Assembly (NCBI GenBank): GCA_030654175.1
Contig: JAURXZ010000001.1
Coordinates: forward strand, 275,685-339,684
Source of the DNA: Bacteroidia bacterium
GTDB lineage: Bacteria > Bacteroidota > Bacteroidia > 2-12-FULL-35-15
DNA length: 64,000 bases
Direction of reading: 5' to 3'
Both the position numbers and the translations under genes were made by a program. Below the pieces are notes generated by a model. That model did not search any database. It was not told the origin of the DNA and saw only the letters and a list, made by a program, of their open reading frames with translations. Below are positions 35,715 to 45,703 of the stretch, piece after piece (positions within the stretch are counted from its first letter, which is position 1; each line of letters begins with the position of its first letter).

Positions 35715-36101
35715 ATGAAAAAGACACTATTAGAAAATAATGAAATTAGTCTGGATTTAGAAGATGGAATTGTTACGGCAAAATTTAAAGCAGAACACTT
35801 TGATTTACGGATGGTTAAGAAGTTGGTTGAAGATAGAAAAAAGGTATTCAATGGCATACTTTACCCTGTGATTGCCAATGTAATGTCTTTGAAAAGTTCT
35901 ACAAAAGCAGCGCGTGATTTTTTTGCTTCCGAAAGTGGTTGTGAAGGAATTATAGCAACAGCTGTGATTGTTAATTCTCCGGTAGGAAGCATTATTGGCA
36001 ATTTTTATATTCGTATTAGCAAACCTCTGCGGCCTGTTAAATTATTTACTGATAAATTAAAAGCGAAAAAATGGCTTACCAAATTTGTAAAGAACGATTA
36101 A
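35715..36101 (+). CDS. Small STAS/SpoIIAA-like paralog, type A (A2)
   Basis: 128 residues from the ATG at 35715; a TTG 42 bases upstream would add an unsupported N-terminus. It has MKKTLLENNEISLDLEDGIV, then SSTKAARDFFASESGCEGI, IGNFYIRISKPLRPVKLF and a terminal helix AKKWLTKFVKND. It is closest to A1. It forms a pair with B1, starting nine bases further on. Confidence 0.7.
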   Translation: MKKTLLENNEISLDLEDGIVTAKFKAEHFDLRMVKKLVEDRKKVFNGILYPVIANVMSLKSSTKAARDFFASESGCEGIIATAVIVNSPVGSIIGNFYIRISKPLRPVKLFTDKLKAKKWLTKFVKND

Positions 36102-36110
36102 AATATTAGC

Positions 36111-36524
36111 ATGGAGAAAGCAACTGAAAATATAAAGCTCCTTTTGGATAATGAATACAGCAAGATCGAGCTATCGAATGGAATTATTATAGCAACATGG
36201 AAAGCCTCCATTATTAATTTAGACATTGCAAAAAATGCGGTTGGCAGCAGATTGTCGGTTACTGCCGGGCAAAACTATCCTGTTTTGATCAAGATGAAAT
36301 CAATAAAAGAAAGTACAAAAGAGGCAAGAGATTTTTTATCTTCCGAAAAAGGTTGTGATGGTATAATTGCTGGGGCCATATATGTTGATTCTATAATAGG
36401 GAATATGCTTGCTACTTTTTTTATTTACCTGAATAAACCAAGAATTCCTACCAAAATATTTAAAGACGAATCAAAAGCAATAGAATGGTTAGAGCAGTTT
36501 GTGGTTAAAGATATTAAGAATTGA
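36111..36524 (+). CDS. Small STAS/SpoIIAA-like paralog, type B (B1)
   Basis: 137 residues, with an N-terminal extension of about nine residues relative to type A (EKATENIKLLLDNEYSKIELSNGII in consecutive parts). It shares with B2 the variants SIKESTKEARDF, ATFFIYLNKPRIPTKIF and a slightly longer C-terminus. The gap to A2 is nine bases, so coupled translation is likely. Confidence 0.7.
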   Translation: MEKATENIKLLLDNEYSKIELSNGIIIATWKASIINLDIAKNAVGSRLSVTAGQNYPVLIKMKSIKESTKEARDFLSSEKGCDGIIAGAIYVDSIIGNMLATFFIYLNKPRIPTKIFKDESKAIEWLEQFVVKDIKN

Positions 36525-36639
36525 TTTTTTATAAATATCAACTAATAATTGATCGTTGCTAATTTTACTACTATACATGGATATTTCAAATTAAAAAATC
36601 TACCCTCCCAAACAGTATTTTTATAATTTACATTTATCA

Positions 36640-37026
36640 ATGAAAAATTTGCTACTGGAAAATGATGAAGTAAGGATAGAATCAGAAGATGGAATTCTTT
36701 TCGCTATCTGGAAAAGCTCATTTATTGATTTGAATATTGCTCAACAGGCAATAGTTTATCGATTAGAAGCAACGAGGTATATTCCATATCCTACTATAAT
36801 AAACATTAGATCAGTAAAAAGTATCAATAAGCCAGCTCGTGATTTTTTAGCTTCAGAAAAAGGAAGTGAAGGAATTATTGCCGCAGCAATGTTAATAGAC
36901 TCGAGTTTGGGAAGAATATTAGGCAATTTTTTTATTCAAATTAATAAACCATTAAAACCGACAAAAATTTTTACAAATGAAATAAAAGCAAAAAAATGGT
37001 TGGCCAAATATGTTAATAAAGAATAA
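36640..37026 (+). CDS. Small STAS/SpoIIAA-like paralog, type A (A3)
   Basis: 128 residues beginning MKNLLLENDEVRIESEDGIL, with SINKPARDFLASEKGSEGI and GNFFIQINKPLKPTKIF, ending AKKWLAKYVNKE. It is 115 bases after B1, with an AT-rich gap that could carry an internal promoter; B2 follows after nine bases. Confidence 0.7.
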   Translation: MKNLLLENDEVRIESEDGILFAIWKSSFIDLNIAQQAIVYRLEATRYIPYPTIINIRSVKSINKPARDFLASEKGSEGIIAAAMLIDSSLGRILGNFFIQINKPLKPTKIFTNEIKAKKWLAKYVNKE

Positions 37027-37035
37027 AAAAATAGT

Positions 37036-37464
37036 ATGAGAAAAAATATTAAAGAGAAAACCCTTCTTATAGATGATGAATATGGCAAGTTTGAACTAGA
37101 AAAGGGGATATTGATCGGAACCTGGAAAAAATCTTTTATTGATCTAGCCACAGCAGAAAAAACGGTTAATGGTAGATTAAAGATTGCAGCCGGACAGAAA
37201 TACCCTTTTTTAGTGAAGATCAAATCAATAAGAGAAAGTACAAAAGAAGCAAGAGTTTATTTAGCCTCTGAAAAAGCTTGTTTAGGTATACTTGCGGGTG
37301 CTATCTGCGTTGATTCTGCTTTAGAAAATATGGTTGCTACAGTTTTTTTATACATGAGTAAGCCTGTTGTTCCTACCAAAATATTTACGGACGAGACAAA
37401 AGCAAAAGAATGGTTAGCGCAGTTTGTTGAGCATGATTGTAATGAAATTTCTGTTGAAAAATAA
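37036..37464 (+). CDS. Small STAS/SpoIIAA-like paralog, type B (B2)
   Basis: 142 residues, beginning RKNIKEKTLLIDDEYGKFEL, with SIRESTKEARVYLASEKACLGI and ATVFLYMSKPVVPTKIF and a C-terminal extension EHDCNEISVEK. The otherwise shared R-D-F is R-V-Y here. It is the last gene of the array, with no recognisable terminator; recN converges from the right. Confidence 0.7.
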   Translation: MRKNIKEKTLLIDDEYGKFELEKGILIGTWKKSFIDLATAEKTVNGRLKIAAGQKYPFLVKIKSIRESTKEARVYLASEKACLGILAGAICVDSALENMVATVFLYMSKPVVPTKIFTDETKAKEWLAQFVEHDCNEISVEK

Positions 37465-37694
37465 ATGCTCTTTTCTATGCTTTCCATTTTCCAGTTTCAT
37501 TATTTGACCAAGACAAAGTCCTCGTTTAAGTGATTCAAATGTTTATCTTTTTTTTATTCTTTATTGTTCAGATTTCTTCGCTCATTTCTTTATGTGATGA
37601 GAAATTAGATAAAATACTTATCTCGGCAACGATACTGTCTTTTATTAATCAAATCCTTCGAGTCACTATAGGTTGAATTTATTTCCATTATATA

Positions 37695-39350
37695 TTAATT
37701 CTTCAACAATTCCTTCGCATTACTTATCGCAGCTGCAGTGGGTGTCCCAGTACTCAACATTTTTGCAATTTCCTGTACACGCTCATTCACTGAAAGCTTT
37801 TTGATATTGCTGTATGTTTTATCGTTCTTATCTTCTTTATAAACAAAGAGATGGGATTCGCCTTTGCTGGCTATTTGTGGTAAGTGGGTAATGGTGATCA
37901 CCTGCATGGCTTTCGCCATTAGGTTCATGATGCTGCCTACTTTATCGGCTACATCACCTGAAACACCGGTATCAATTTCATCAAAAATAATGGTGGGCAA
38001 AGCGGTAAGCTGTGCTATCAATGATTTAATGCTCAACATTAAACGGGATAACTCACCACCGGAAGCAACTTTGTTTAATTCCTTAAAATCACTACCCTTG
38101 TTGGCAGAAAACAGGAAATTAACTTTGTCTGCTCCATTTGCTGTCAGCGTTTCTGTTTCCATGTGCTCAATTTTTAATTGTGCATTGGGCATGGATAAAG
38201 CGGAGAGGAGGGAGGCTATTTCTTTTTCAATTTTAGGGATCTCTTTTTTTCTGTTAGCGGCAATTTTCTTTGCAAGAGCAGTTAATGACTTTTGAACGCT
38301 TGTTAATTCCTTTTTCGTTTTTTCAATTTCTGTTTCTAAAGAGCTAAATTCAAGCAGTTTATTGCTAAGGTCGTCTTTTATTACAATTAATTCTTCTACA
38401 CTTTTTACCTGGTGCTTTTGTTGTAAACGATAGATAGCATCCAACTGAGTGGTTAGTTTGTCAATTCGTTTAGGGTCGTAAACGATATCCTGCTCAAGGC
38501 TTTCCAGCTCATTGCTGATGTCTTTTAATTCGATATAAGAACTGTTTAGCCGGGTGCTTAATTCATTTATTTCAGGTTTAAATTTTGCTTGAGAAGCAAG
38601 TAATGATTTTATTTCATTCAGTGACGCAAGTAAATTTTGTTCCCCACCATTAAGTCCGGTTGCGGCTTTTGAAAGATTTGATTTTATATCTTCCGCATTA
38701 TTTAAGGCTTCGAGTTCTTGTTCTATTCCAGCTTGTTCATCGGGCTTTAAGCCGGCTTCTTCAAGTTCATTGAACTGAAATTGAAAATAATCCAGATCCT
38801 TTTTAGCTTGTGATTCCTTTGTAAGTAATTCATTTAAGGCTTTTTCAAGTGCTTTGAATTGTTTAAAACTGATGGAATATTCTGCCAAAGAATCAGCATG
38901 ATTGGCATACGCATCCACTACAGAAAGCTGGAATTCGCTGCCATTAAGCGTTAACGTTTGATGCTGGGAATGAATATCTATAAGTCGTTCGGCCAATGCT
39001 TTTAACTGGGTAAGCGTAACAGGAGTATCATTGATAAATGCGCGTGATTTCCCTTCCGGTGTTATTTCCCTGCGGATATTGGTAGTGATCTCATAATCCA
39101 ATTCATTGGCCCAGAAAAAATCTTTTAATGCATACTCTTTAATATTAAAAGAGGCTTCCACAATACATTTTTTTGTTTTGTCCTGCAGCGATTGTGTATC
39201 GGCACGGCTACCGGCAATAAGGCCCAAAGCCCCTAATAATATTGATTTCCCTGCACCTGTTTCTCCGGTAATAATAGTCAGGCCATCCGAAAAGTCAACT
39301 TCAAGTTTATCTATTAATGCGTAATTCTGAATGGATAAATGTTTTAGCAT
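37695..39350 (-). CDS. recN: DNA repair protein RecN
   Basis: 551 residues, full length for an SMC-like RecN. Walker A GETGAGKSILLGAL sits at about residue 29-42, with a long coiled coil (about 155-365) interrupted at the middle. The C-terminal Walker B/signature region has SGGELSRLMLSIKSL and IIFDEIDTGVSGDVADK. It functions in double-strand break repair. It is monocistronic and begins at ATG 39350. A copy of GGAGAGGAG (plus strand) lies within this gene at 38202. Confidence 0.95.
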   Translation of the reverse strand: MLKHLSIQNYALIDKLEVDFSDGLTIITGETGAGKSILLGALGLIAGSRADTQSLQDKTKKCIVEASFNIKEYALKDFFWANELDYEITTNIRREITPEGKSRAFINDTPVTLTQLKALAERLIDIHSQHQTLTLNGSEFQLSVVDAYANHADSLAEYSISFKQFKALEKALNELLTKESQAKKDLDYFQFQFNELEEAGLKPDEQAGIEQELEALNNAEDIKSNLSKAATGLNGGEQNLLASLNEIKSLLASQAKFKPEINELSTRLNSSYIELKDISNELESLEQDIVYDPKRIDKLTTQLDAIYRLQQKHQVKSVEELIVIKDDLSNKLLEFSSLETEIEKTKKELTSVQKSLTALAKKIAANRKKEIPKIEKEIASLLSALSMPNAQLKIEHMETETLTANGADKVNFLFSANKGSDFKELNKVASGGELSRLMLSIKSLIAQLTALPTIIFDEIDTGVSGDVADKVGSIMNLMAKAMQVITITHLPQIASKGESHLFVYKEDKNDKTYSNIKKLSVNERVQEIAKMLSTGTPTAAAISNAKELLKN

Positions 39351-39840
39351 GAAAGCAAGATATTAATTTTACAATTTTACAATTCCACAATCTCAAAAAT
39401 CCCTTGTGACTATTGTAAAGTATCAGTAAAATAAAATTTGTAAATTTTGGTATTAAACAAATTTACCTGAATATTGGATTCCTGCAAATTATAAATTATA
39501 CAATTTAATAACATTTTATTTTGAATTAAAATCGTAAATGTTGCGTTAGGGATTGAAACGTAAATCCTTTTCTTTGCCAATTGGCGAAAGAAAAGATTGG
39601 AGTGGAAAGCCCGCCAGTTTCTCTTTTAAGAAACTGGAACGCCCAAATGGGATAATTAGCAATTTCGCTTAATTTAAACCGTAAATTAAGGGGCAAAAAC
39701 TACCCATATTTTCATTAACAAATTTTTAAAATTGTAGCATTTCTCAAATAAGTGCCAATTTGTCTAAAAACCTCCCTTGGCATATTGATTGGGAGCATAT
39801 TAAAGTTATTAGAAAGAGTATTGACTAAACTGTATGGCAA
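39351..39840. other. Divergent region between recN and lon
   Basis: 490 bases with promoters for both genes and one structured element (39542-39646). Outside that element it is AT-rich; the words ttacaattttacaattccacaatc appear at 39367-39395. No convincing small open frame. Confidence 0.5.
39542..39646 (+). repeat. Structured dispersed element, copy 4
   Basis: Outer stem GCGTT/AACGC; stem A AATC-C-TTTTCTTTGCCAA..TTGGCGAAAGAAAA-GATT (the longest); stem B CCAGTTTC..GAAACTGG. Both inner stems differ in sequence from the other copies while staying complementary. Confidence 0.88.
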
Positions 39841-42324
39841 ATGACAGATAATTTTGATTTAAACGGCTTAATACCAATGATCAACGATGATATCATTGAT
39901 GAAGATACAGAGTTTATTCCATTGCTTTCATCGGAAGATGAGCACCAGATGAACTCCGAAAAGGTACCTGATGAACTGTCAATTTTACCATTGCGTAATA
40001 CGGTTTTGTTTCCGGGTGTTGTGATTCCTATCACTGTTGGCAGGGATAAATCCATCAACCTGATAAAAGATGCTTACAAAGGTGATAAGACGATTGGTGT
40101 GGTTTCTCAAAAAAACGATACCATCGAAGACCCATCTATTGAAGATCTTAACAGAATAGGCACCGTAGCGCAGATCATTAAAATGTTACGTATGCCTGAT
40201 GGCAATACCACTGTAATTATTCAAGGTAAAAGACGCTTTGAATTAAAAGAGGTAGTTCAAACAGAGCCTTATATAAGAGCAGCTATTGTTCCTTTTGCAG
40301 AAACGGCCCCGGCTAAAGATGATCAGGAGTTTATTGCCCTTACATCATCATTAAAGGATCTGGCCTTACAGATCATCAAATTAAGTCCGCATATACCAAG
40401 TGAAGCGGGGTTTGCATTGCGTAATATTGAAAGCCCTTCATTCCTTATTAATTTTATTTCATCCAATATGAATGCACTTGTTGCTGAAAAGCAAAAGATG
40501 CTGGAGGTGGCTGATCTAAAGGAACGTGCCACATTGGTATTATCTAATCTTACCAAAGAATTACAAATGCTGGAGTTGAAAAATCAAATTCAGTCGAAGG
40601 TAAAAGTGGATCTTGATAAACAACAGCGCGATTATTTTTTGCAGCAACAAATGAAAACCATCCAGGAGGAACTGGGTGAAAATAACTTTGCACAGGACAT
40701 TCAGGGGATGAAAGAACGTGCAAAAACAAAAAAATGGTCGAAAGAAGTTTCGGAATCATTTGATAAAGCGATCAGTAAATTGGAGCGTATGAATCCCAAT
40801 GCAGCTGAATATTCTATTCAAACAAGTTACCTCGAAGTGATACTGGATCTGCCCTGGAATGAGATCACCACTGATAATTTTGATCTGAAATTTGCCGAAA
40901 AGACCTTAAATAAAGATCATTTTGGGATGGATAAAGTAAAGGAACGTATCATCGAACACCTTGCGATCCTTAAATTGAAAGGGAATATGAAATCGCCAAT
41001 CCTTTGTTTATACGGCCCTCCGGGAGTTGGTAAAACATCGTTGGGGAAAAGTATCGCTGAAGCATTGGGACGTAAATATGTACGTATGAGTTTGGGTGGC
41101 TTGCGTGATGAAGCAGAAATAAGAGGACATCGTAAAACCTATATCGGTGCAATGCCGGGCCGGGTTTTGCAAAATATTAAAAAGGCGGGTACCTCCAATC
41201 CTGTATTTATTTTAGATGAGATCGATAAAGTAGGAAATGAGTTTCATGGTGATCCGTCATCCGCCTTATTGGAAGTGTTGGATCCGGAACAAAATAATAC
41301 ATTCTATGACAACTATGTAGAGATGGATTACGATCTGTCGAAAGTGTTGTTTATTGCTACTGCCAATTCATTGAGCAGTATTCAGCCCGCTTTGCGCGAC
41401 AGGATGGAGATCATTGAAATTACAGGATATACCATTGAAGAAAAAATGGAAATAGCCAAACGCCATCTTTTACCAAAACAAGTAGAAGAACAAGGTTTGA
41501 AAGTTGGCCAGATAGAATTGAGTGCTGAAATTTTCGAATACATCATTGAAAATTACACACGTGAATCCGGTGTTCGCGGATTGGAAAAGGTGATCGCTAA
41601 AATTGTACGAAATGCTGCTAAATCAATTGCAATGGAGCAGAAGTACAATGTGAATGTGGAAGTGAAAAACCTTGTAAAAATACTTGGTCCTGCACATGCA
41701 AAAGACCGCTATCAGGGTAATGATGTTGCCGGTGTTGTTACCGGTTTAGCATGGACCTCTGTTGGTGGTGATATCTTATTTATTGAAACCAGTATAACCA
41801 GAGGCAATGGAAAGCTAACCTTAACGGGTAACTTAGGTGAGGTGATGAAAGAATCAGCAATAATTGCACTGGAATATTTAAAAGCACATAGTAGCATCCT
41901 GGGTTTAAAACCAGAAGTATTTGATAAATGGAACATACATATCCACGTTCCTGAAGGAGCTACACCTAAAGATGGTCCTAGCGCAGGTATTACAATGCTT
42001 ACAGCCATTGCATCGGCACTTACTCAACGTAAAGTGAAGAAAGAATTAGCGATGACAGGTGAAATTACATTACGCGGACGGGTATTAGCTGTTGGCGGTA
42101 TCAAAGAAAAAATACTGGCTGCTAAACGTGCGGGCATCAAGGAAATTATATTGTGTATCGACAATAAAAAAGATGTTGACGACATCAAAAAAGAATACAT
42201 CAAAGATCTGAAATTTCATTATGTAGAAAAAATGATCGATGTAGTAAAGATGGCGCTGTTAAAGGAAAAAGTAGATAACCCGATTGATTTTGCCTGCAAT
42301 GGGGAGATTAAGAAACAGAAATAA
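39841..42324 (+). CDS. lon: ATP-dependent protease Lon
   Basis: 827 residues. The N-terminal LonN domain starts at [18 protein letters not shown] (about 44) after a 40-residue acidic leader. The AAA+ domain has Walker [10 protein letters not shown] and [11 protein letters not shown] region. The C-terminal protease domain has the catalytic Ser in [11 protein letters not shown] and the catalytic Lys in [14 protein letters not shown]. It degrades misfolded and regulatory proteins in the cytoplasm. An ATG seven bases upstream is out of frame. It ends at 42324, with convergent repeats beyond. Confidence 0.97.
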   Translation: MTDNFDLNGLIPMINDDIIDEDTEFIPLLSSEDEHQMNSEKVPDELSILPLRNTVLFPGVVIPITVGRDKSINLIKDAYKGDKTIGVVSQKNDTIEDPSIEDLNRIGTVAQIIKMLRMPDGNTTVIIQGKRRFELKEVVQTEPYIRAAIVPFAETAPAKDDQEFIALTSSLKDLALQIIKLSPHIPSEAGFALRNIESPSFLINFISSNMNALVAEKQKMLEVADLKERATLVLSNLTKELQMLELKNQIQSKVKVDLDKQQRDYFLQQQMKTIQEELGENNFAQDIQGMKERAKTKKWSKEVSESFDKAISKLERMNPNAAEYSIQTSYLEVILDLPWNEITTDNFDLKFAEKTLNKDHFGMDKVKERIIEHLAILKLKGNMKSPILCLYGPPGVGKTSLGKSIAEALGRKYVRMSLGGLRDEAEIRGHRKTYIGAMPGRVLQNIKKAGTSNPVFILDEIDKVGNEFHGDPSSALLEVLDPEQNNTFYDNYVEMDYDLSKVLFIATANSLSSIQPALRDRMEIIEITGYTIEEKMEIAKRHLLPKQVEEQGLKVGQIELSAEIFEYIIENYTRESGVRGLEKVIAKIVRNAAKSIAMEQKYNVNVEVKNLVKILGPAHAKDRYQGNDVAGVVTGLAWTSVGGDILFIETSITRGNGKLTLTGNLGEVMKESAIIALEYLKAHSSILGLKPEVFDKWNIHIHVPEGATPKDGPSAGITMLTAIASALTQRKVKKELAMTGEITLRGRVLAVGGIKEKILAAKRAGIKEIILCIDNKKDVDDIKKEYIKDLKFHYVEKMIDVVKMALLKEKVDNPIDFACNGEIKKQK

Positions 42325-42328
42325 GAAT

Positions 42329-42444
42329 CTTAAGGGGGAAGTTAGAACCAAGAATCAAGAGTCAGGATTACTATTGATTCTTGAAACTTAAGGGGGAAGT
42401 TAGAATTAAGAATCAAGAGTCAGGATTACTATTGATTCTTGAAA
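42329..42444. repeat. Two tandem 58-base repeat units
   Basis: Unit 1 (42329-42386) and unit 2 (42387-42444) differ in only two or three bases; each starts cttaagggggaagttagaa. Each unit holds an inverted pair AAGAATCAA/TTGATTCTT. The downstream 90 bases (42445-42534) are pyrimidine-rich complements (gactcttgcttcttgaatc), so the whole convergent gap lon/ABC can fold. Confidence 0.85.
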
Positions 42445-42534
42445 CTTTTTTCTTATTCTATCATCTTGATTTTTTGTTCTTAGTTCTTGTTTCTACTTTT
42501 TGACTCTTGCTTCTTGAATCTAAATTCTTGATTC

Positions 42535-43155
42535 TTATTTATACTCCTCAATAAACAACTGCTTGTTACAGAACGGATATTCGTATTCCTGCTGATTAGA
42601 GCAAACAAAAATTAAACGATTTTTAGAATAATTGTTTATTAAATTCTGATACCAGTCAATAGCTTTTTTATCAAGGTTGGATGTAGGTTCATCAAGCAAT
42701 AGGAGAGGAGTGTCGCTCAAAATGGCCAGTGCTAAACGCACTCGTTGTTTCATCCCGGAGGAATACACTTTTATCTGTTTATCTTTTGCATTTTCGAGTT
42801 GGGTCAACTCTATTATTTTTTTTGTATCCAGCTCTTTATAAAACGGTTTGAACTTGGCCTGGAATTCAATAGATTCAGCCAATGTAAACTCTTCGAAAAG
42901 ATCAAGGTAGGGAGCTGCAAAACTTAAATGTTTGAAAATATTTTCATTTTCAATTTTGGAATCTGAAATAGTATAATTTAACTCGCCCTCCGATTGCATT
43001 AAATTACCTGTAATAACTTGCAAAAGGGTTGATTTCCCCGAACCGTTTCCACCTAAAATAACATAGTTATTATCACTTGTGAATTCGTAATTTACTTTAC
43101 GGAATATCCACTCGTAATTATAGCGTTTGCCTACGTTATTTAGTTTGATTTGCAT
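42535..43155 (-). CDS. ABC transporter ATP-binding protein
   Basis: 206 residues, a small ATPase. Walker A GGNGSGKSTLLQV (about 35-47), signature VYSSGMKQRVRLAL, Walker B PLLLLDEPTSNLD. The protein lacks a fused membrane domain and no permease gene is nearby. Such short ATPases often neighbour lpxA/lpxC in Bacteroidota, suggesting an outer-membrane or lipid link, which is inference. GGAGAGGAG (plus strand) lies within it at 42702. Confidence 0.92.
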   Translation of the reverse strand: MQIKLNNVGKRYNYEWIFRKVNYEFTSDNNYVILGGNGSGKSTLLQVITGNLMQSEGELNYTISDSKIENENIFKHLSFAAPYLDLFEEFTLAESIEFQAKFKPFYKELDTKKIIELTQLENAKDKQIKVYSSGMKQRVRLALAILSDTPLLLLDEPTSNLDKKAIDWYQNLINNYSKNRLIFVCSNQQEYEYPFCNKQLFIEEYK

Positions 43156-43189
43156 TGAATTATAAATCAGTTGGAAAGAAAAATAAGTT

Positions 43190-43304
43190 GGAAAGTTTAA
43201 AGTTTCAAAATTTAAAGTTTGGCGTGGTTGTTTGGATCTTATTCAAAGCATCCCCCCTCTGATTTAGTTAACTTTTAACTTTAAACTTTTGAACTTAAAA
43301 AAAA
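43190..43304. repeat. Fold-back spacer (AAAGTTTAAAG words)
   Basis: gaaagtttaaagtttcaaaatttaaagt is followed by the complement taacttttaactttaaactttt. Same vocabulary as at 22694 and 56360. Confidence 0.5.
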
Positions 43305-44078
43305 TTAACTAATCCCTCTCATAATTCCATTTTTTGAGTCGCGGATGAAATTGAGGATCTGTTCTTTTTCGTTGGAAGCAGGTGCTTCCTGCTCAATAAT
43401 AGCTAATGCATTGGTTACATTATGTCCTTTAATATAAAGGGTACGATAAATATCTTCTATTTCGAGAATACGTTCATTGCTGTAACCTCGTCTGCGCAAG
43501 CCAACTGAATTGATACCTATATATTGTAATGGCTCACGTGCAGCTTTAGTAAATGGAGGAACATTTTTACGAACTAATGAACCACCTGTAATAAATGCGT
43601 GCGCACCAATTTTAACAAATTGCTGAACAGCAACAAGCCCTTCCAGAATGGTATGATCTTCAATTTCAACATGCCCCGCAAGGTTCACACTGTTTGCAAT
43701 CACTATATTATTACCAATGATACAATCATGTGCAATGTGGACATAGGCCATTATTAAACAGTTGCTGCCAATAGAAGTTTTCATTTTATCGGTGGTACCT
43801 CTGTTAATGGTAACACATTCCCGAATAGTGGTGTCGTCACCTATTTCAACGGTAGTATCTTCACCTTTAAATTTCAGATCCTGTGGAATAGCCGAAATAA
43901 CAGCTCCCGGAAATATTCTGCAATTTTTACCGATACGTGCACCCTGAAAAATGGTAACATTTGGTCCGATCCAGGTTCCATCACCAATTTCAACATTTTC
44001 ATAAACGGTTGAAAATGGTTCAATTGTTACGTCTTTACCTATTTTAGCATTAGGATGTATGTACGAGAGTTGGCTCAT
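43305..44078 (-). CDS. lpxA: UDP-GlcNAc acyltransferase LpxA
   Basis: 257 residues, a left-handed beta-helix of hexapeptide repeats (IHPNAKIGKDVTIEPF, GPNVTIFQGARIGKNCRIFP and so on). The catalytic His is in YVHIAHDCIIGN, and the C-terminal helical domain ends the protein. It starts lipid A synthesis by adding a hydroxyacyl chain to UDP-GlcNAc. It overlaps the end of lpxC-fabZ by 29 bases, so both are co-translated. Confidence 0.95.
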   Translation of the reverse strand: MSQLSYIHPNAKIGKDVTIEPFSTVYENVEIGDGTWIGPNVTIFQGARIGKNCRIFPGAVISAIPQDLKFKGEDTTVEIGDDTTIRECVTINRGTTDKMKTSIGSNCLIMAYVHIAHDCIIGNNIVIANSVNLAGHVEIEDHTILEGLVAVQQFVKIGAHAFITGGSLVRKNVPPFTKAAREPLQYIGINSVGLRRRGYSNERILEIEDIYRTLYIKGHNVTNALAIIEQEAPASNEKEQILNFIRDSKNGIMRGIS

Positions 44079-45474
44079 TATTTTTTATTTTTACAATTTG
44101 TGCCATCATTTCGGCTTCCATAACCGGTTTGTTATTCACATAAGCAATGCCTTTCATATGGCAAATACCTCTGCGGATAGGCGTTAATAATTTTAAGTCG
44201 AATACTACAGTATCGCCCGGGATCACTTTTTGTTTGAACTTAACACCATCTAATTTCATAAAGTAGGTTAAGTAATTTTCAGGATCGGGTACTGTTTTAA
44301 GAACCAGGATGCCCCCTGTTTGTGCCATTGCTTCTACAAGCAAAACACCTGGCATTACAGGGTTTTCAGGGAAGTGTCCTTTAAAGAACTCTTCATTCAT
44401 TGTAACATTTTTTACTCCAACTACCGATTCCGGAGTCAGTTCCATGATCTTGTCGATCAATAAAAATGGTTGACGATGAGGCAATAATTTTTGAATGTCC
44501 ATGATATTGAGTACAGGTTCTTTACTCAAATCAAACATTGGACTAGCATTTTTCTTGGCGCGTTGGCTTTTGATAAGTGCTTTTATTTTTTTTGCAAAAG
44601 CAATATTCCCCGCATGTCCGGGGCGTGCTGCCAGGATGTGCATTTTTAAAGGAACACCCACTAAGGCAAGATCCCCAACAATATCAAGTAATTTATGACG
44701 TGCCGGTTCGTTGAAATAATGAAGAGTGGTATTGTTTAATACACCCTTGCCTTTTATCTCTACGTCTTCTTTATGGAATATTTTTTTTAAGTGGTCAATT
44801 TGTGCTTCCGAAATTTCTTTATCTACCAATACAATAGCGTTGTTCAAGTCACCGCCTTTGATCAGATCATTTGCCAGCAATGCTTCTAATTCGTGTAAAA
44901 ACACAAAGGTGCGGCACATGGCAATATCCGTTTTGAATTGATTCACATTATAAATATGGGCATGTTGTGTGCCTAACACATCGGAATTATAATCAACCAT
45001 TACAGTGAGTCGGAAACTGTCCTGAGGAACAGCAAGCATCTCTACATTTTTAATAGGATCTTCATACGACAGATTTTCTTTCAGCTCAAAATAAACCCGT
45101 TCAGCATTTTGTTCCATAAGGCCGGCACCCTCTAGTAATTTAATGAAGGGCATTGCACTACCATCCATTATTGGAATTTCGGGTCCATCCAGCTGAATAA
45201 GCATATTGTCGATTTCGAGCCCTACCAAGGCAGCAAGCACATGTTCTGTGGTATAAACTCTTGCACCATTTTGCTCAAGAGTAGTTCCACGGGCTGTGTC
45301 AATTACATTGTCAACATCGGCATCAATAATAGGATTATCAGTAAGGTCAACACGTTGGAATTTATAACCGTGATTTTCAGGAGCAGGAACAAACGTAAGA
45401 TTTACTTGTTTTCCAGTGTGTAAACCTGTACCTGAAATAGAGACCTGCTTTTTTATAGTTCTTTGTTTTATCAT
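44050..45474 (-). CDS. lpxC: Bifunctional LpxC-FabZ
   Basis: 474 residues. Residues 1-310 form the UDP-3-O-acyl-GlcNAc deacetylase LpxC with zinc ligands in YTTEHVLAAL and the LDIVGDLALVG segment. Residues 330-470 are the FabZ hydratase, with PHRQPFLLIDKI and the catalytic GHFPENPVMPGVLLVEAMAQ (20 residues). This fusion is characteristic of Bacteroidota and links lipid A and fatty acid synthesis. It is followed by lpxA (overlap). lpxD, commonly just upstream in related genomes, is not in the 229 bases between this gene and the HD gene. Confidence 0.97.
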   Translation of the reverse strand: MIKQRTIKKQVSISGTGLHTGKQVNLTFVPAPENHGYKFQRVDLTDNPIIDADVDNVIDTARGTTLEQNGARVYTTEHVLAALVGLEIDNMLIQLDGPEIPIMDGSAMPFIKLLEGAGLMEQNAERVYFELKENLSYEDPIKNVEMLAVPQDSFRLTVMVDYNSDVLGTQHAHIYNVNQFKTDIAMCRTFVFLHELEALLANDLIKGGDLNNAIVLVDKEISEAQIDHLKKIFHKEDVEIKGKGVLNNTTLHYFNEPARHKLLDIVGDLALVGVPLKMHILAARPGHAGNIAFAKKIKALIKSQRAKKNASPMFDLSKEPVLNIMDIQKLLPHRQPFLLIDKIMELTPESVVGVKNVTMNEEFFKGHFPENPVMPGVLLVEAMAQTGGILVLKTVPDPENYLTYFMKLDGVKFKQKVIPGDTVVFDLKLLTPIRRGICHMKGIAYVNNKPVMEAEMMAQIVKIKNNEPTLVHTS

Positions 45475-45703
45475 TGTTCTTTTAAAGTGAAATTTTATTA
45501 AAGTATTTCAATGTTTTTTTCAATACCAAATACTACCGAAAGCCCTAATTAATTTATTATTCGGGATCCTCCTTTTAAAATTAATGTCTCAAATTTATAC
45601 AAATTATTAATAGAATGCACCCGGAGTATTTGAATTGTTATTATCCTGCTAACATTCAGCGCTTTAGCTTGGGTTTAAGGTAAAAAACGATCTCCAAACC
45701 GAC

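Noticed and set aside
42329-42534. CRISPR-like tandem repeats after lon
   Set aside because: Only two directly adjacent units without spacers; it is a local duplication.
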